A DNA stretch of 51,115 nt from NCBI GenBank assembly GCA_041624435.1, contig JBFJVB010000008.1:1-51115 (forward strand). Reading direction: 5' to 3'. Position 1 is the stretch's first letter. Each line of letters opens with the position of its first letter. The position numbers and the translations under genes were made by a program. Below the pieces are notes generated by a model. That model ran no database searches. It was not told where the DNA came from and saw only the letters and a program-made list of their open reading frames with translations. Positions 17,456-24,863 of this stretch are shown here, one piece after another. The DNA comes from Oceanococcus sp041624435 (GTDB taxonomy: Bacteria; Pseudomonadota; Gammaproteobacteria; Nevskiales; Oceanococcaceae).

Positions 17456-18220
17456 TCAGGCTTCCAGTTGTCGCCAGGCCAGCCCCGAATCCTGATCGGC
17501 CACCGCCAACCAGTCCGGGTGCTCACCCAAAATGTGGGCCAAGGCCTGGGTCGCCAGGTCCGGGCAGTTGTTCTTTTCGCTCAGGTGCGTCACCGCCAGG
17601 TGTTTCAGGCGGCTACGATCGAGTTCGCCCAGCAGCTGGGCGGATTGCTGATTGCTCAGATGGCCATAGCGCGAGGCCACCCGACTCTTCAAGGCCGGCG
17701 GATACGGCCCATCGGCCAACATCTGCGGACAATGATTGCACTCCAGCAACAGGGCATCACAGCCCGACAACACGGCGCGCATATGCGGGGTGACCGCGCC
17801 GGCATCCGACAGGATGCCGATGCGCTGCTGCTGATGCGAAATCACGAATTGAACCGGTTCGCGCGCATCGTGCGGCACCGGATAGGGCAGGATTTCCAGA
17901 TCCCCGACCCGGAAACTCTGGTGGGCAGAAATTTCCTGCAGACCGGCCAGCCCAGCCAGTTTGGCCGCCACCACGGTGCCATGGGTGGCGAACACCGGAA
18001 TCTGGTGCGCGCGACTCAGCCGGGCGACGCCGGCGACGTGATCGGCATGTTCATGGGTGACCAGGATGGCATCCAGTGACCGGGCTTCAAGCCCATGCCG
18101 GGCCAGCCGGGATTCGGTCTCCTTGCGGGAGAATCCACAGTCGATCATGACCCGCGAGGCGCCGCTGCAAACTACCGCGGCGTTACCCCGGCTGCCACTA
18201 CCAAGAATTGCGAAACGCAA
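17456..18220 (-). CDS. YycJ/WalJ-like MBL-fold metallo-hydrolase
   Basis: A 254-residue metallo-beta-lactamase-fold protein. It starts RFAILGSGSRGNA, carries the metal motif THEHADH (HxHxDH), and later has HDAREPVQF and an SDAG metal ligand. This matches the YycJ (WalJ) group, double-strand DNA 5'-to-3' exonuclease-like enzymes in Firmicutes whose proteobacterial role is unclear. A beta-CASP domain is absent. The start is TTG at 18220 with GGGAG six bases upstream; no ATG fits. It is the first of the MBL-purL-nadM-membrane protein series, with purL starting one base after its stop. Confidence 0.88.
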   Translation of the reverse strand: MRFAILGSGSRGNAAVVCSGASRVMIDCGFSRKETESRLARHGLEARSLDAILVTHEHADHVAGVARLSRAHQIPVFATHGTVVAAKLAGLAGLQEISAHQSFRVGDLEILPYPVPHDAREPVQFVISHQQQRIGILSDAGAVTPHMRAVLSGCDALLLECNHCPQMLADGPYPPALKSRVASRYGHLSNQQSAQLLGELDRSRLKHLAVTHLSEKNNCPDLATQALAHILGEHPDWLAVADQDSGLAWRQLEA

Positions 18221-18247
18221 ACGCTGCTCCCCCGCCTGAGGAAAAAT

Positions 18248-18577
18248 TCATCCGGCGTCCGGACTCTGGGTATAGATGGGCAGCGTCGTCACCTTGCTAC
18301 CGCCCTCGAGCTTGCTGATTTTGGCCGTACCCTGCTTATTCACCACGTCGATGCGCACCACCGTGTGCATCGGCACAAAAAAGCTGCTGACGTCCTTGAA
18401 CTGCTCCTTCAAGCGTTCCTCGGCAGGATCGACGACCAGCCCGGAGCGCTCGCCGAAGACCAGCTCACCGATCTCGACGAAGCCGAACAAGCCACCTTGG
18501 GAAACGTTCCTGGCGAAGATTTCGATAATCTCGCCCTGACCTTGGAAAATCACTCGATACAGGCGCTTTTTGCTCAT
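18248..18577 (-). CDS. DUF1820 family protein
   Basis: A 109-residue soluble protein with the family pattern LYRVIFQGQGEIIEIFARNV, then GFVEIGELVFGERS and VVDPAEERLKEQF. The family is widespread in gammaproteobacteria and functionally uncharacterised; the fold looks like a small beta-barrel with a helix. The ATG at 18577 matches the usual family start, while longer in-frame readings up to 18682 add unrelated residues. There is no ribosome-binding site before this ATG, but a TATAAT box ends only six bases upstream, which suggests a leaderless mRNA. The gene stands alone between the YycJ-like gene and fliA. Confidence 0.87.
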   Translation of the reverse strand: MSKKRLYRVIFQGQGEIIEIFARNVSQGGLFGFVEIGELVFGERSGLVVDPAEERLKEQFKDVSSFFVPMHTVVRIDVVNKQGTAKISKLEGGSKVTTLPIYTQSPDAG

Positions 18578-18583
18578 CGGCGC

Positions 18584-18589
18584 ATTATA
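18584..18589 (-). promoter_or_regulatory. Perfect -10 box (TATAAT), probably giving a leaderless DUF1820 mRNA
   Basis: TATAAT on the reverse strand ends six bases before the ATG at 18577. A start site about seven bases downstream of the -10 would fall on the A of the ATG. No purine-rich ribosome site is present in the preceding 20 bases. The -35 position is weak. Confidence 0.5.
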
Positions 18590-18821
18590 CGTTTTCAGCA
18601 CCGCGCAGTCGCCACAGACATGAGTGGCGAAGTGACACTGTGGCGCCCGATCTGGACGGCGCATGATGGCCGGATGCCGCAAACCCGCGGTCAGGACGAT
18701 TCACGCCCTTGGCTGTGCGAACGGGGTTCGCCATATCGACCTGGATTTGCGCCGCCAGGCAGCCGCGGGTGATTCGAGGAGTTTCCCGGCCAGGGCCGCC
18801 AAAACCTGACCCTTGCGCGGG

Positions 18822-19562
18822 CTAATCAGGCCGACCGGCTTCGCTCCAGGCCTGCATCTTTCCCCGCAGCCGTAGATGGGCGCGGCCTTGCAACTGGCAG
18901 ACCCGCGACTCACTGACCCCCAGGACCGCGCCGATCTCCTTGAGGTTCAGCTCCTCGATGTAGTACAGGGACAGGACCAGCTGATCGCGTTCGGGCAGCT
19001 CGCCAATTGCGGCGGCGAGCGCACCGGCAAAAGCCCCGCGGTCATAGGCCTGACTGGGGGAGTCATCCGCCACGGGCAGCCCGTAACGGGCATGCTCGCC
19101 ATCCTCGTCGAAGACTTCCAGGGGCAAGGCCTGACAGCGGCTGGCATCCGCCAGCAGAGCCCGCAGCGCGGGCAGGTCCATCTCCAGGCGCTGGGCGAGT
19201 TCGACCTCCTGAACCGGTCGACCGTGGGCCTGCTCCAGCTGCCGCATCATCTCGGCCACTTCACGCATCTTGCGGTGCACCGAGCGTGGCGCCCAGTCGC
19301 TGCGCCGCAGTTCGTCGAGCATGGCGCCGCGAATACGAAACCCGGCGAAGGTTTCAAAGCTCGCGCCGGCATGGGGATCAAAATGCTGCGCGGCCTCCAG
19401 CAAGCCAATCATCCCGGACTGAATCAAATCATCGACCTGGACGCTGTCCGGCAAACGCGCCGCCAGATGCAAGGCAATACGCTTGACCAAAGGGGCATGC
19501 TGCTCGACCAGCTGGTCCGGCGCGGCGGGCGCCTGGACTAGGTATTCTGGCAGCGCACTCAC
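18822..19562 (-). CDS. fliA: Flagellar sigma-28 factor FliA
   Basis: A 246-residue sigma-28. Region 2 (about 20-95) has DDLIQSGMIGLLEAAQHFDP and FRIRGAMLDELRRSDW, region 3 has MREVAEMMRQLEQ, and region 4 has LPERDQLVLSLYYIEELNLKE with a recognition helix around SESRVCQLQGRAHLRLR. It directs RNA polymerase to late flagellar and chemotaxis promoters and is held by FlgM until the hook is complete. The GTG start overlaps the flhG stop (GTGA), consistent with one flhA-flhF-flhG-fliA transcript. In many relatives cheY-cheZ-cheA follow; here the unrelated DUF1820 gene comes next after 244 bases without genes. Confidence 0.95.
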   Translation of the reverse strand: MSALPEYLVQAPAAPDQLVEQHAPLVKRIALHLAARLPDSVQVDDLIQSGMIGLLEAAQHFDPHAGASFETFAGFRIRGAMLDELRRSDWAPRSVHRKMREVAEMMRQLEQAHGRPVQEVELAQRLEMDLPALRALLADASRCQALPLEVFDEDGEHARYGLPVADDSPSQAYDRGAFAGALAAAIGELPERDQLVLSLYYIEELNLKEIGAVLGVSESRVCQLQGRAHLRLRGKMQAWSEAGRPD

Positions 19563-20434
19563 GATGCCACAGCCGCTACCCGCGGGGCGACCATACGGTC
19601 GACAAAGAACTCCAGATGGCCTCGCGGTCCCGTCACATCACGCCAGCTGCCCACGGTCCGCGCCATGTCACGAAACGCCAGCGCCGAAGGGCTGCCTGGC
19701 CAGGTCTGAACCACCAGTTGCTGCTGCTGGATCGCCTGACGCAGCCGCTGATCAAAGGGCACGGCACCCAGGTACTCCAGGTTCACGTTGAGGAACCGGT
19801 CGGTAACCCGCAACAGCTTGCGAAACAGGCTCTGGCCCTGAGCGGCGTCCCGGGTCATGTTCGCAATCACCTGGAATCGATCCAGCTGGCGCTCGCGCGA
19901 CAGCACCTTGATCAAGGCATAGGCATCGGTGATTGAGGCCGGCTCGTCGCAGACCACGACCAGAACGCGGTGCGCGGCCTGAGCAAAGGTGAGCACATTG
20001 CCGGCGATGCCGGCGGCACTGTCGATGATCAGGGTATCCACCGGCATCTCCAGCTCGCTGAACGCGGAGATCAAACCCGCCTGCTCGACCGGACCCAGTT
20101 CGGCCAGACGCGCATTGCCCGAGGCCGCGGGCACGATGAGCATGCCCCCCGGCCCCTCGAGCAGGCTATCCGCCAGCGCGCAGCGCTCCTCCAGCACATC
20201 ACCGAGGTGAAACCGGGGTTGCAAGCCGAGCAGCACATCCAGGTTGGCCAGACCGAAATCGGCATCCAGCAACAGCACTTTGCGACCCATTTGCTGCAGT
20301 GAGTAACCCAGATTGACGCTCACACTGCTCTTGCCAACACCACCTTTGCCGCTGGCAACGGTGATGACCTGAGTCGTCTGGGCCGGTTGCCTGCGGTGAA
20401 TCCCGGAGACTTGATTGTATTCAAGCACAGGCAC
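19559..20434 (-). CDS. flhG: Flagellar number regulator FlhG (FleN), MinD-like ATPase
   Basis: A 291-residue ParA/MinD-family ATPase. The deviant Walker A is KGGVGKS (residues 30-36), the Walker A' segment is LLLDADFGLANLDVLLG, and the family tail is GPRGHLEFFVDRMV. In polar flagellates it restrains FlhF and the master regulator FleQ so that only one or a few flagella form. The start is set at GTG 20434, which has AGGAGG six bases before it. The N-terminus then contains NQVSGIHRR, which resembles the DQAxxLR motif used to stimulate FlhF GTPase activity. It overlaps flhF by 14 bases and fliA by four. Confidence 0.94.
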   Translation of the reverse strand: MPVLEYNQVSGIHRRQPAQTTQVITVASGKGGVGKSSVSVNLGYSLQQMGRKVLLLDADFGLANLDVLLGLQPRFHLGDVLEERCALADSLLEGPGGMLIVPAASGNARLAELGPVEQAGLISAFSELEMPVDTLIIDSAAGIAGNVLTFAQAAHRVLVVVCDEPASITDAYALIKVLSRERQLDRFQVIANMTRDAAQGQSLFRKLLRVTDRFLNVNLEYLGAVPFDQRLRQAIQQQQLVVQTWPGSPSALAFRDMARTVGSWRDVTGPRGHLEFFVDRMVAPRVAAVAS

Positions 20435-21548
20435 GGGCCTCCTCCTGTGCGCCAGGCTGACTGCAACGCCGCCGCTGCTCGATCGCGCAGGCGAGCAGAT
20501 CAAGCGCACGCGGCAGATGCAGATCTTCCGGAACCTGTTGACCGTCCGAGGTATAGACCAGAGGTAATTTCCTATCCAGCAAGAAGCTCAAGGCCTGACC
20601 TAACTGCTGGGTCTCATCCAGCTTGGTCAAGATCAGGCAGTTCGGCTTGGCCGCGGAAAAACGCCGCGATTGCATGGCCAGATCGGGGCCGCTGGTGGCC
20701 GCCGAAAGACACAGCGCGCGATGCAAGCGCGCCTGCGGACGGAGCAGATCAAACTGCTGATGCAGAACCAGATCGCGCCCACCGATACCGGCCGTATCCA
20801 CCAGAATCAGTTCATCCTTGCGTCTGGCCTGCAGAATTTCGCTGAGCTCATCGGCGCCGTGAACGCGGTGCAGAGGCGCCCCCAGAATGCGTCCAAATGC
20901 CGCCAGCTGCTCCTGCGCGCCGATGCGGTATTCGTCGGTTCCAACGAACTGTACGCTGCCCTGCCCACAGTGCAGAATATGCCGGGCCGCCAGTTTGGCC
21001 GCCGTGGTGGTCTTGCCGACACCGGTCGGCCCGACCAGGGCCAAGGCGCCGCCATTGACCAGCACATCGCGTGAGGCCAGGGGCAATTGCGCGGCCAGCA
21101 GACTCATCACCCGCTTGCGCGCCGCGGCCGCGGGCAAAGCCGCATCCACGCCCTCGGACAGTCGCGCCGCATGCCCCGCACGAATGCCGATACCCGACAG
21201 CAGCGCATGCGCGCTGCGCCTGCCGGTACTGTCGGTGTGATAGCTGGCCGACACCGCATCCAGGCGGGTTTCAAGCATTTCCCGCATGGCTTCGAACTGG
21301 TGCTCCAGACTCGACAAGCCAGCCGGCGCGCCAGCTTGCGGCGGGGCTTGGGCAGCCTGCTCGGCCTGCCTTCCGCTCGGTCGGCGAGCCTGATGAATCA
21401 GCGATTCGTCGTAATCCACCGCGGCCACCAGCTCGATTCCCTGCTCGGATTCGTGACTCGACAGGATCACCGCATCAGGCCCCTGCTCCTGCTGTACCGC
21501 TCGCAGCGCCGAACGCATGTCGCGAGCAAAATAGCGTTTAATCTTCAT
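20421..21548 (-). CDS. flhF: Flagellar SRP-type GTPase FlhF
   Basis: A 375-residue SIMIBI GTPase: a basic N-terminal B domain, a linker rich in Gln, Ala and Pro (about 55-80), an N domain and a G domain. The G domain has GPTGVGKT (173-180), DTAGIGGRD and TKLDE. FlhF marks the cell pole and recruits the first flagellar ring protein FliF. The ATG has GAGGGG at a good distance. It lies 24 bases after flhA and its 3' end contains the flhG ribosome site and start. FlhF together with FlhG argues for polar flagellation rather than the peritrichous type. Confidence 0.94.
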   Translation of the reverse strand: MKIKRYFARDMRSALRAVQQEQGPDAVILSSHESEQGIELVAAVDYDESLIHQARRPSGRQAEQAAQAPPQAGAPAGLSSLEHQFEAMREMLETRLDAVSASYHTDSTGRRSAHALLSGIGIRAGHAARLSEGVDAALPAAAARKRVMSLLAAQLPLASRDVLVNGGALALVGPTGVGKTTTAAKLAARHILHCGQGSVQFVGTDEYRIGAQEQLAAFGRILGAPLHRVHGADELSEILQARRKDELILVDTAGIGGRDLVLHQQFDLLRPQARLHRALCLSAATSGPDLAMQSRRFSAAKPNCLILTKLDETQQLGQALSFLLDRKLPLVYTSDGQQVPEDLHLPRALDLLACAIEQRRRCSQPGAQEEARACA

Positions 21549-21572
21549 CGTTAACCCCTCGCCAATGCCGCC

Positions 21573-23636
21573 TTATCCGATTGCTGCCACGACGCGAATG
21601 CGCTGCTGTTCCGGCACTTCACTGTAGGACAGCACATGAAAGCCAGGCAGCGCGCTACGCAGCAATCGCGCCAACAGTGGGCGTAGAAACTCCTGGACCA
21701 GCAGCACCGCCGGCTCGCCGGCCTGATTGCGCTGTTCCAGACATTTGCTCGCAGATTGATGCATTCGCTCCACCAGACCCGGCTCCATAACGTCCTTCCG
21801 CGCAGAGTCCTGCAACATCTGTTCCAGAGCCGGTTCCAGCGTCATCACGGGCAATTCCTCGACATGGGGAGCGATGCTTTCCATGATCTGGCGCCGCAAC
21901 GCAATGCGCGCAATGGCCGTCAATTTATCTACGCTGGCCTCGGGACCGGCGCTGTCCGCCAGGGCTTCCAGAACGCCGCGGATATTTTTCAGCGGAATGC
22001 CTTCCTGCAGCAGGTTCTGCAGCACCCGTACCAGTGTCGCCAGGGCCAGTTTTTTCGGCACCAGATCCTCGACGAGTTTGGGCGCGTGCTCCGCCAGGCG
22101 ATCCAGCAGATGCTGCGCTTCGTCGTGCCCGAAAATCTCACTGGCATGCTGCTTGACCAGATGAGAGAGGTGAGTTGCGATGACGCTGGCTGGATCAACC
22201 ACGGTGTAACCCTTGTTCTGGGCTTCAGTCCGCTGGGCCTCCTCGATCCAGTAGGCATCCAGGCCGAAAACCGGATCTTTGGTCGGCGTGCCGCCCAGCG
22301 GCCCGGTCGTCTGGCCGGAAGACAGGGCCAGGGCTTTACCCAGTTGAATCTCCACCTTGCTCAGCGTGCTGCCAAACAGGCTGATGCGATATTCGGACGG
22401 GCCCAGTTCCAGGCGGTCGCGAATGTGCACCGCGGGGACCAGGAAACCGAGTTCCTTGGTGAGCTTGCGGCGGACCGCCTTGATCCGGCTCATGAGGTCC
22501 CCGCCCTGACGGGTGTCCACCAGCGGAATCAGCCGGTAGCCTACCTCCAGGCCCAGCGGATCTTCGGTTTCCACATCACCCCAGTCGACTTCGGTGCGCA
22601 GCGTCGGCGTCTCGGGCGCCGGCAGTTCCGGTGCAGCCGCTACCTGCATGCGGCGCCGATGATGCCACCAGGCCAAGGCCCCGCTTAATGCCCCCAGGAG
22701 AATGAAGGCAAAATTGGGCATGCCTGGAATCATGCCCATCAGCAGCAGTACCCCGGCGGTAATCGCCAGCGCACGCGGCGAAGCGAACAGTTGCCCGAGC
22801 ACCTGCGCACCCATGTCTTGAGCCTGCGACATGCGCGTCACCAGGATCGCCACCGCAGTGGACAGCAACAACGCCGGAATCTGCGCGACCAGACCATCAC
22901 CGATGGTGAGCAGACTGTAGGTTCGGCCCGCCTCTGCGAGCGCCAGACCATGCTGGGACATGCCGATGATCAGGCCCCCGATCAGGTTGATGAACAGGAT
23001 CAACAAGCCGGCCAGGGCATCGCCGCGAACGAACTTCGAGGCCCCGTCCATGGAACCGTAGAAGTCCGCTTCGTGTCGAACCTCTTCCCGCCGGGCTCGG
23101 GCGTCTTCACTGGACAACAGCCCCGCATTGAGATCGGCGTCAATCGCCATCTGCTTGCCCGGCATGGCGTCCAGGGTAAACCGCGCGGACACCTCGGAGA
23201 TGCGCTCGGCCCCCTTGGTCACCACGACGAAATTGACGATGGTCAGAATGGCGAAGACCACCAGGCCGACCGCGTAGTTACCGCCAATCACGAATTCGCC
23301 GAACGCCTCGATCACCCGCCCCGCCGCAGCCGTGCCTTCATGCCCGTGCAACAGCACGACCCGGGTCGAGGCCACATTCAGGGACAGGCGCAGCAGGGTC
23401 ACCACCAGCAGCACGGTAGGAAACGCCGAGAACTCCAGCGGCCGCATCACGTAGATGACCGCCAGCAAGATGGTGATCGACAAGGCGATATTGAAGCTGA
23501 ACATCATGTCCAGCAACATCGGCGGCACCGGCACAACCAACATGCCGAGCAGCATCATCAGCAGCAGGGCGGCGCCCAGGCCACTTTGGCGCAGGGCGTC
23601 GAACGACTGACTTACAACATTGGGATTCACAGGCAT
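21573..23636 (-). CDS. flhA: Flagellar export gate protein FlhA
   Basis: A 687-residue type III export gate protein. About eight TM helices lie in the first 330 residues with the conserved cytoplasmic FHIPEP-type loop (residues about 145-215, SARFTLDAMPGKQMAIDADL). A large cytoplasmic C-terminal domain that binds chaperone-substrate complexes follows. It forms the nonameric ring below the export channel and couples proton flow to secretion. It heads flhA-flhF-flhG-fliA. The ribosome site is weak, but a near-consensus sigma-54 promoter ends 29 bases upstream of the ATG. flhB, which often precedes flhA, is not here. Confidence 0.97.
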   Translation of the reverse strand: MPVNPNVVSQSFDALRQSGLGAALLLMMLLGMLVVPVPPMLLDMMFSFNIALSITILLAVIYVMRPLEFSAFPTVLLVVTLLRLSLNVASTRVVLLHGHEGTAAAGRVIEAFGEFVIGGNYAVGLVVFAILTIVNFVVVTKGAERISEVSARFTLDAMPGKQMAIDADLNAGLLSSEDARARREEVRHEADFYGSMDGASKFVRGDALAGLLILFINLIGGLIIGMSQHGLALAEAGRTYSLLTIGDGLVAQIPALLLSTAVAILVTRMSQAQDMGAQVLGQLFASPRALAITAGVLLLMGMIPGMPNFAFILLGALSGALAWWHHRRRMQVAAAPELPAPETPTLRTEVDWGDVETEDPLGLEVGYRLIPLVDTRQGGDLMSRIKAVRRKLTKELGFLVPAVHIRDRLELGPSEYRISLFGSTLSKVEIQLGKALALSSGQTTGPLGGTPTKDPVFGLDAYWIEEAQRTEAQNKGYTVVDPASVIATHLSHLVKQHASEIFGHDEAQHLLDRLAEHAPKLVEDLVPKKLALATLVRVLQNLLQEGIPLKNIRGVLEALADSAGPEASVDKLTAIARIALRRQIMESIAPHVEELPVMTLEPALEQMLQDSARKDVMEPGLVERMHQSASKCLEQRNQAGEPAVLLVQEFLRPLLARLLRSALPGFHVLSYSEVPEQQRIRVVAAIG

Positions 23637-23665
23637 GGGTCGACGGGCAGATTTCCGTCAACCAA

Positions 23666-23681
23666 TGCAAGGAGCGGGCCG
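23666..23681 (-). promoter_or_regulatory. Sigma-54 (RpoN) promoter of the flhA operon
   Basis: The reverse strand reads CGGCCCG-N4-TTGCA. Against the consensus TGGCACG-N4-TTGCW, only the first and fifth positions differ, and the invariant -24 GG and -12 GC are ten bases apart. The predicted start is near 23655, giving a leader of about 19 bases before flhA. RpoN and FleQ drive flhA-class operons in Pseudomonas and Vibrio. Confidence 0.72.
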
Positions 23682-23779
23682 CCAGCCGAGGGTGTCGGAA
23701 ACCCGCTATCTCGATCCGACCGGGCCAGCCTCCTGCATCAGGTGCAGGGACTCATTCTTGCCGCGGGCGGGAACAACAC

Positions 23780-23995
23780 TCAGCCTCGCAGGGCTGATTT
23801 CTGCTCTGCGGCCGGAGCGCCCGTGGCAATCCCGAACGCCTTGTCACTGATCAGTTGCTCGCTGCGCTCGGTGTGCGCACCGGTACACACCGCAACGCCC
23901 AGCGCCAGCATGGATGTCGCCAGAAATCCGGCACCCAGGGTACGCAGATCGAAGGGTCGGGCGAAGATTGAGGTCTTCTGGTCTTGTGTAATCAT
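23780..23995 (-). CDS. Small single-TM protein (71 aa), hypothetical
   Basis: A 71-residue frame with one hydrophobic segment (LGAGFLATSMLALGVAVCTG, about residues 21-40) and a charged C-terminal tail. No family is recognised. Its case rests mainly on position: a good sigma-70-like promoter (TTGCAA, 17 bases, AATAAT) points at it with a leader of about 23 bases and carries a palindrome in its spacer. The ribosome site is poor. It lies 143 bases upstream of flhA and is divergent from the TetR regulator, which may repress it. It could be a chance frame, with the promoter simply reading on into flhA. Confidence 0.45.
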   Translation of the reverse strand: MITQDQKTSIFARPFDLRTLGAGFLATSMLALGVAVCTGAHTERSEQLISDKAFGIATGAPAAEQKSALRG

Positions 23996-24024
23996 CGGAG
24001 AAACACCAAAGTTAAGGTGGTTGT

Positions 24025-24053
24025 ATTATTAAGGCATCTTCCTTATTTTGCAA
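24025..24053 (-). promoter_or_regulatory. Sigma-70 promoter (TTGCAA-N17-AATAAT) divergent from tetR
   Basis: On the reverse strand the -35 is TTGCAA and the -10 is AATAAT with exactly 17 bases between them; the expected start is near 24018. On the forward strand TTGTAT-N17-TATTTT overlaps it and could serve the TetR gene, so the two promoters probably compete or are co-regulated. Confidence 0.5.
24030..24045. promoter_or_regulatory. Operator-like palindrome TAAGG-CATCTT-CCTTA
   Basis: A perfect 5+6+5 inverted repeat that fills the spacer of the reverse-strand promoter. A further TTAAGG half-site lies at 24012-24017, 17 bases away. This placement is typical of a repressor operator; the divergent TetR protein is the natural candidate. 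Confidence 0.42.
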
Positions 24054-24091
24054 GCGAAATCGCTCGAAACCGGACAAAAAAAGATTTTTCA

Positions 24092-24107
24092 GATATTTTT
24101 CAATATC
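24092..24107. promoter_or_regulatory. Operator-like palindrome GATATT-TTTC-AATATC before tetR
   Basis: A perfect 6+4+6 inverted repeat ending seven bases before the TetR ATG, in the leader region. It could be an autoregulatory operator or form an mRNA hairpin next to the weak ribosome site. Confidence 0.42.
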
Positions 24108-24114
24108 ATAGGCT

Positions 24115-24849
24115 ATGGATACCGACTCGAAGGCCAAGCGAATCAGCGCCAATTCCACCGCCGCCCCGCCCCCAGCCCGAACCGAACGCAGCGCCCGAAC
24201 CCGCAACAAGATCGTGCGTGTAGCCGTGAAATTGTTCGCCGAGCGCGGGATCGAGGGGGTTTCACTCAATGACATCAACAAGGCAGCGGGGCAGCGCAAC
24301 AAGAACGCCACGCACTACCACTTTGGCAGCAAAGAGGGTCTGTTACAGGCCATTTTTGACAAGTACGAACTGCCGATCGCGCGGGAACGAGATGCGCTGC
24401 TGGATCAGTACGAAGCCAATCAGAACCTGAGCTTGCGAAATGTGCTCCACTCCGTTATTCAACCGATGGCGGACAAACTCAATGACCCGGACGGCGGCCC
24501 TGATTTCGTCCGCTTCAGCGCTCATCTGGTGGTCACTCACACGATGGCTGCCTTGCAGCTTAACGCCCCGACCTACCGTATCGCCTCGGTGGAACGGGTC
24601 GCCAAAGCCATGGACAAGCTCCTGGGCCACCTGAGTCCAGCCATCAAATTCCAGCGCGGGCTGTTGCTCGGCGTATTTCTGACCCACGCCCTGGCCGAGC
24701 ATTCACGCATGCGCGAAAGCGCGCCCGCCAGCGCTGACGTGACCCGACTGACCGCGGTTTTCGTGTCCAACCTGGAAGACTGCCTCACCGCCATGATGCA
24801 GGAATCCGCCTCGGAGGAAACCGAGCGCTTGCTGGCCGATCGCAGCTAG
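24115..24849 (+). CDS. TetR/AcrR-family transcriptional regulator
   Basis: A 244-residue regulator with an N-terminal extension of about 30 residues rich in Ala, Pro and Arg. The TetR helix-turn-helix follows: TRNKIVRVAVKLFAERGIEG, VSLNDINKAAGQ, then NKNATHYHFGSKEGLLQAIF (about 29-83). The C-terminal helical domain is the ligand and dimer part. Ligands cannot be read, although similar proteins in lipid- and steroid-degrading bacteria sense acyl-CoA or hydrophobic compounds. Its promoter region is shared with the divergent small ORF and holds two palindromes. It ends 14 bases before the 3' end of the response-regulator gene. Confidence 0.88.
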   Translation: MDTDSKAKRISANSTAAPPPARTERSARTRNKIVRVAVKLFAERGIEGVSLNDINKAAGQRNKNATHYHFGSKEGLLQAIFDKYELPIARERDALLDQYEANQNLSLRNVLHSVIQPMADKLNDPDGGPDFVRFSAHLVVTHTMAALQLNAPTYRIASVERVAKAMDKLLGHLSPAIKFQRGLLLGVFLTHALAEHSRMRESAPASADVTRLTAVFVSNLEDCLTAMMQESASEETERLLADRS

Positions 24850-24863
24850 GAGGCCTGCGCGGT

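Noticed and set aside
15976..17793. 605-codon forward open frame
   Set aside because: It lies antisense to purL and the YycJ-like gene and shows the Arg/Gln/His-rich composition of a shadow frame.
19906..19917. CCTTGATCAAGG palindrome
   Set aside because: It resembles FNR half-sites but lacks the four-base spacer and lies within flhG coding sequence.
22791..24032. 413-codon forward open frame over the flhA start
   Set aside because: Its Gln/His/Arg-rich shadow composition and overlap with flhA and the regulatory region argue against it.
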